A DNA stretch of 64,000 nucleotides from Pseudomonas alkylphenolica (GTDB lineage: Bacteria; Pseudomonadota; Gammaproteobacteria; Pseudomonadales; Pseudomonadaceae). The stretch's first letter is position 1, and every line of letters starts with the position of its first letter. The notes under the pieces are model-generated. The model ran no database searches and was not told the DNA's origin. It saw only the letters and a list, made by a program, of their open reading frames with translations. Location of the stretch: the NCBI RefSeq assembly GCF_004025535.1, contig NZ_QJRG01000048.1:126933-190932 (forward strand), read 5' to 3'. Both the position numbers and the translations under genes were made by a program. This document shows positions 62,642 to 64,000 of the stretch, piece after piece.

Positions 62642-63726
62642 CAGAGCTCTCCGACCTTCTTGTTCTGTTGCAGGCTCTGCACACGCACACCACCAAGCCC
62701 GGCCAGGGCGACGGCCCCGTCGGCAACGGCTGCCACTGCAAAGTTGGGTGCCACACTGTCGAGCGCTACGCGGCGGAACGTCGCCCCACGGTCAGTGGAG
62801 CGCAGTAACTGACCGCTCTGGCTGGCCAGCAAGAGCGTGCCGTCTGCGGCGACCAGACCGCTGCTGATACCCGCCTCGGTGCCGGTAGTGACCGTGCTCC
62901 AGCTGGCACCGCCATCGAGGCTGCGCAAGGCGTTGCCACGCAGGCCGTACACCAGCACCAGCTGGTCATCGCCCAGCACGCCAAACAGGGTGCCCTCATA
63001 CGGCAACGGCACTTTCACGAACCGCTGGCGGGTCGCATCGAGTTTCAATACCAGGCCCTGCTCGGCCACCATGAACAGCGTCCCGGCAGCCGGATGCAGA
63101 CCATACAGGTGCATGCTTCGCGGGTTGTCGACACGGTCCTGCCAGGGTGTCCAGCTTTGCCCGCCATCCTCGGTGCGCAAGATCAGATTGAAAGCACCAA
63201 TGACGAACCCCGTACGCTCGTCGGCGAACCACACGTCCAGCAACGGTTTGTCGGCCCCTTGCTCGGCAAACAGCTCAGCGTCCTGTTTAAGGCGCTGGGC
63301 TTGCGGGTCTTCGGGATTGGCAGGGTGGCCGTAGTGCTTGAGCATCAGCGCCGCAATCTGCCGGCCATCGAGCTGCTTGCTCCAGGTTTTACCCGCATCG
63401 CTGCTGTGTAAAACCACGCCTTCGTGGCCTACAGCCCAGCCCTGATGGGGAGTGGGAAACATTACGGCAGTGAGGTCGGAACTGACCGGCACCTGGGCTT
63501 GGACCCAGGTGGTGCTGTCGTCGGAGTAGAGAATATGACCGCGCTGGCCAGCTGCAATCAGCCGCCCGCCGGCTTGCGCCAAGGCATTGATCGGCGCATG
63601 GATCGCTTGGCTACTGGGCACGGCTGGCATGTCCAGGGGCGAGACGAAAACGGGTTGCGCGAGCACGTGGCCCGTCAATAGCACGGCCAGGATCAGCCAT
63701 GACGGTCGTAAGCGTTGTTTAAACAC
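62641..63726 (-). CDS. YCF48/BNR-repeat periplasmic protein
   Basis: 361 residues with a signal peptide (residues 1-23, cleavage near HVLAQP) and repeated beta-propeller blades of the BNR/YCF48 type (GWAVGHEGVVLHSSDAGKTW, GFVIGAFNLILRTEDGGQSW, LRSTDRGATF). YCF48 proteins (HCF136 family) are assembly or scaffold factors. In clusters like this they lie between DUF1302/DUF1329 and an RND transporter, which is the order seen here. It probably belongs to one operon starting with the DUF1302 gene to the right. Confidence 0.87.
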   Translation of the reverse strand: MFKQRLRPSWLILAVLLTGHVLAQPVFVSPLDMPAVPSSQAIHAPINALAQAGGRLIAAGQRGHILYSDDSTTWVQAQVPVSSDLTAVMFPTPHQGWAVGHEGVVLHSSDAGKTWSKQLDGRQIAALMLKHYGHPANPEDPQAQRLKQDAELFAEQGADKPLLDVWFADERTGFVIGAFNLILRTEDGGQSWTPWQDRVDNPRSMHLYGLHPAAGTLFMVAEQGLVLKLDATRQRFVKVPLPYEGTLFGVLGDDQLVLVYGLRGNALRSLDGGASWSTVTTGTEAGISSGLVAADGTLLLASQSGQLLRSTDRGATFRRVALDSVAPNFAVAAVADGAVALAGLGGVRVQSLQQNKKVGEL

Positions 63727-63827
63727 TGTGTTTACCTCACATCAGTTGCGCACCAGCGCACATTGCACCAACAGTGGTCCCGCCTTGGGACCACCACCGG
63801 GAAGCTTGCAGCAGTGGCAAGCGCGAC

Positions 63828-64000
63828 TCAGAGCGTGGTCTTGAAGGTGAAGTACACCGCGCCGCGGTCTTCCAGCATCGCCTGGCTACCGCTCGGGGTC
63901 AGGGCCGCGCCGGTGACCGGATTGGTCGAGTAATCGCCGAAATAGTCCACGTACTTGAGGTCGAAGCGGTACCGGCTGTAGACGTCGAGTGCCAGACCGA
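63828..64000 (-). CDS. DUF1302 family outer-membrane protein (copy 2, 3' end only)
   Basis: The last 57 codons of a gene that enters from the right edge. The visible part reads YSRYRFDLKYVDYFGDYS near the edge and ends RGAVYFTFKTTL before TGA at 63830-63828, matching the closing beta-strands of DUF1302 proteins (compare the DYFG/NYTDFFGG and final aromatic strand in copy 1). It is followed after 101 bases by the YCF48 and RND genes on the same strand. The 63727-63827 gap holds no further feature I recognise. Confidence 0.65.
   Translation of the reverse strand, partial: GLALDVYSRYRFDLKYVDYFGDYSTNPVTGAALTPSGSQAMLEDRGAVYFTFKTTL

Overview
The window looks like a Pseudomonas chromosome, probably from the P. 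putida/P. fluorescens lineage. It is GC-rich, densely packed into operons, and carries a REP-like element, a TPP-riboswitch/tenA locus and qhp-type quinohemoprotein maturation genes. The genus call is inferred from gene content and style; no rRNA or tRNA is present. Every gap between genes is under 300 bases, and the larger ones are described as features.

Left flank (1-8223). The 3' part of a GspF/PilC-type secretion gene is followed by a sigma70-like promoter, a TPP riboswitch and two tandem tenA genes, one with Glu and one with Cys at the active site. Converging on them is a minus-strand operon: a sigma54 activator and the three maturation genes of quinohemoprotein amine dehydrogenase (ABC exporter, subtilisin-like protease, flavin monooxygenase). 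The amine dehydrogenase structural genes are not in the window.

Central catabolic island (8420-51042). About 30 genes encode acyl-CoA chemistry: acyl-CoA dehydrogenases, thiolase/SCP2-type lipid-transfer enzymes, MaoC hydratases, SDR dehydrogenases, an SDR-MaoC fusion, two crotonases and three AMP-forming ligases. There are also DUF1302 and DUF1329 envelope proteins and two MalT-like (LAL) LuxR regulators. DUF1254/DUF1214 gene pairs sit at both ends. Many gene types occur twice. Two operons (14522 to 11541, and 38630 to 34586) resemble the SCP2-thiolase / MaoC / two-subunit acyl-CoA dehydrogenase modules that shorten branched steroid-type side chains. No ring-cleavage gene is visible, so the substrate is not established; a branched or polycyclic terpenoid/steroid-like acid is my inference. 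G/C-rich inverted repeats with the core CCCCCTC...GAGGGGG recur upstream of many of these operons and are candidate sites for the LAL regulators.

Right flank (51166-64000). A zinc alcohol dehydrogenase, a LuxC-like acyl-CoA reductase, a LuxE/PaaK-like adenylate-forming enzyme, a TetR regulator and a secreted SdsA1-type alkylsulfatase suggest processing of sulfated or long-chain alcohols. Then come a C-terminally truncated acyl-CoA dehydrogenase, a complete one, an RND/MMPL-family transporter, a YCF48-like periplasmic protein and the 3' end of a second DUF1302 gene. The last three form a familiar envelope set for hydrophobic compounds.

Working model: a hydrophobic, possibly sulfated, branched substrate crosses the envelope via DUF1302/DUF1329/RND proteins. 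It is desulfated, CoA-activated by the ligases and shortened by parallel beta-oxidation sets under LAL control. The enzyme families are well supported; the substrate is not.
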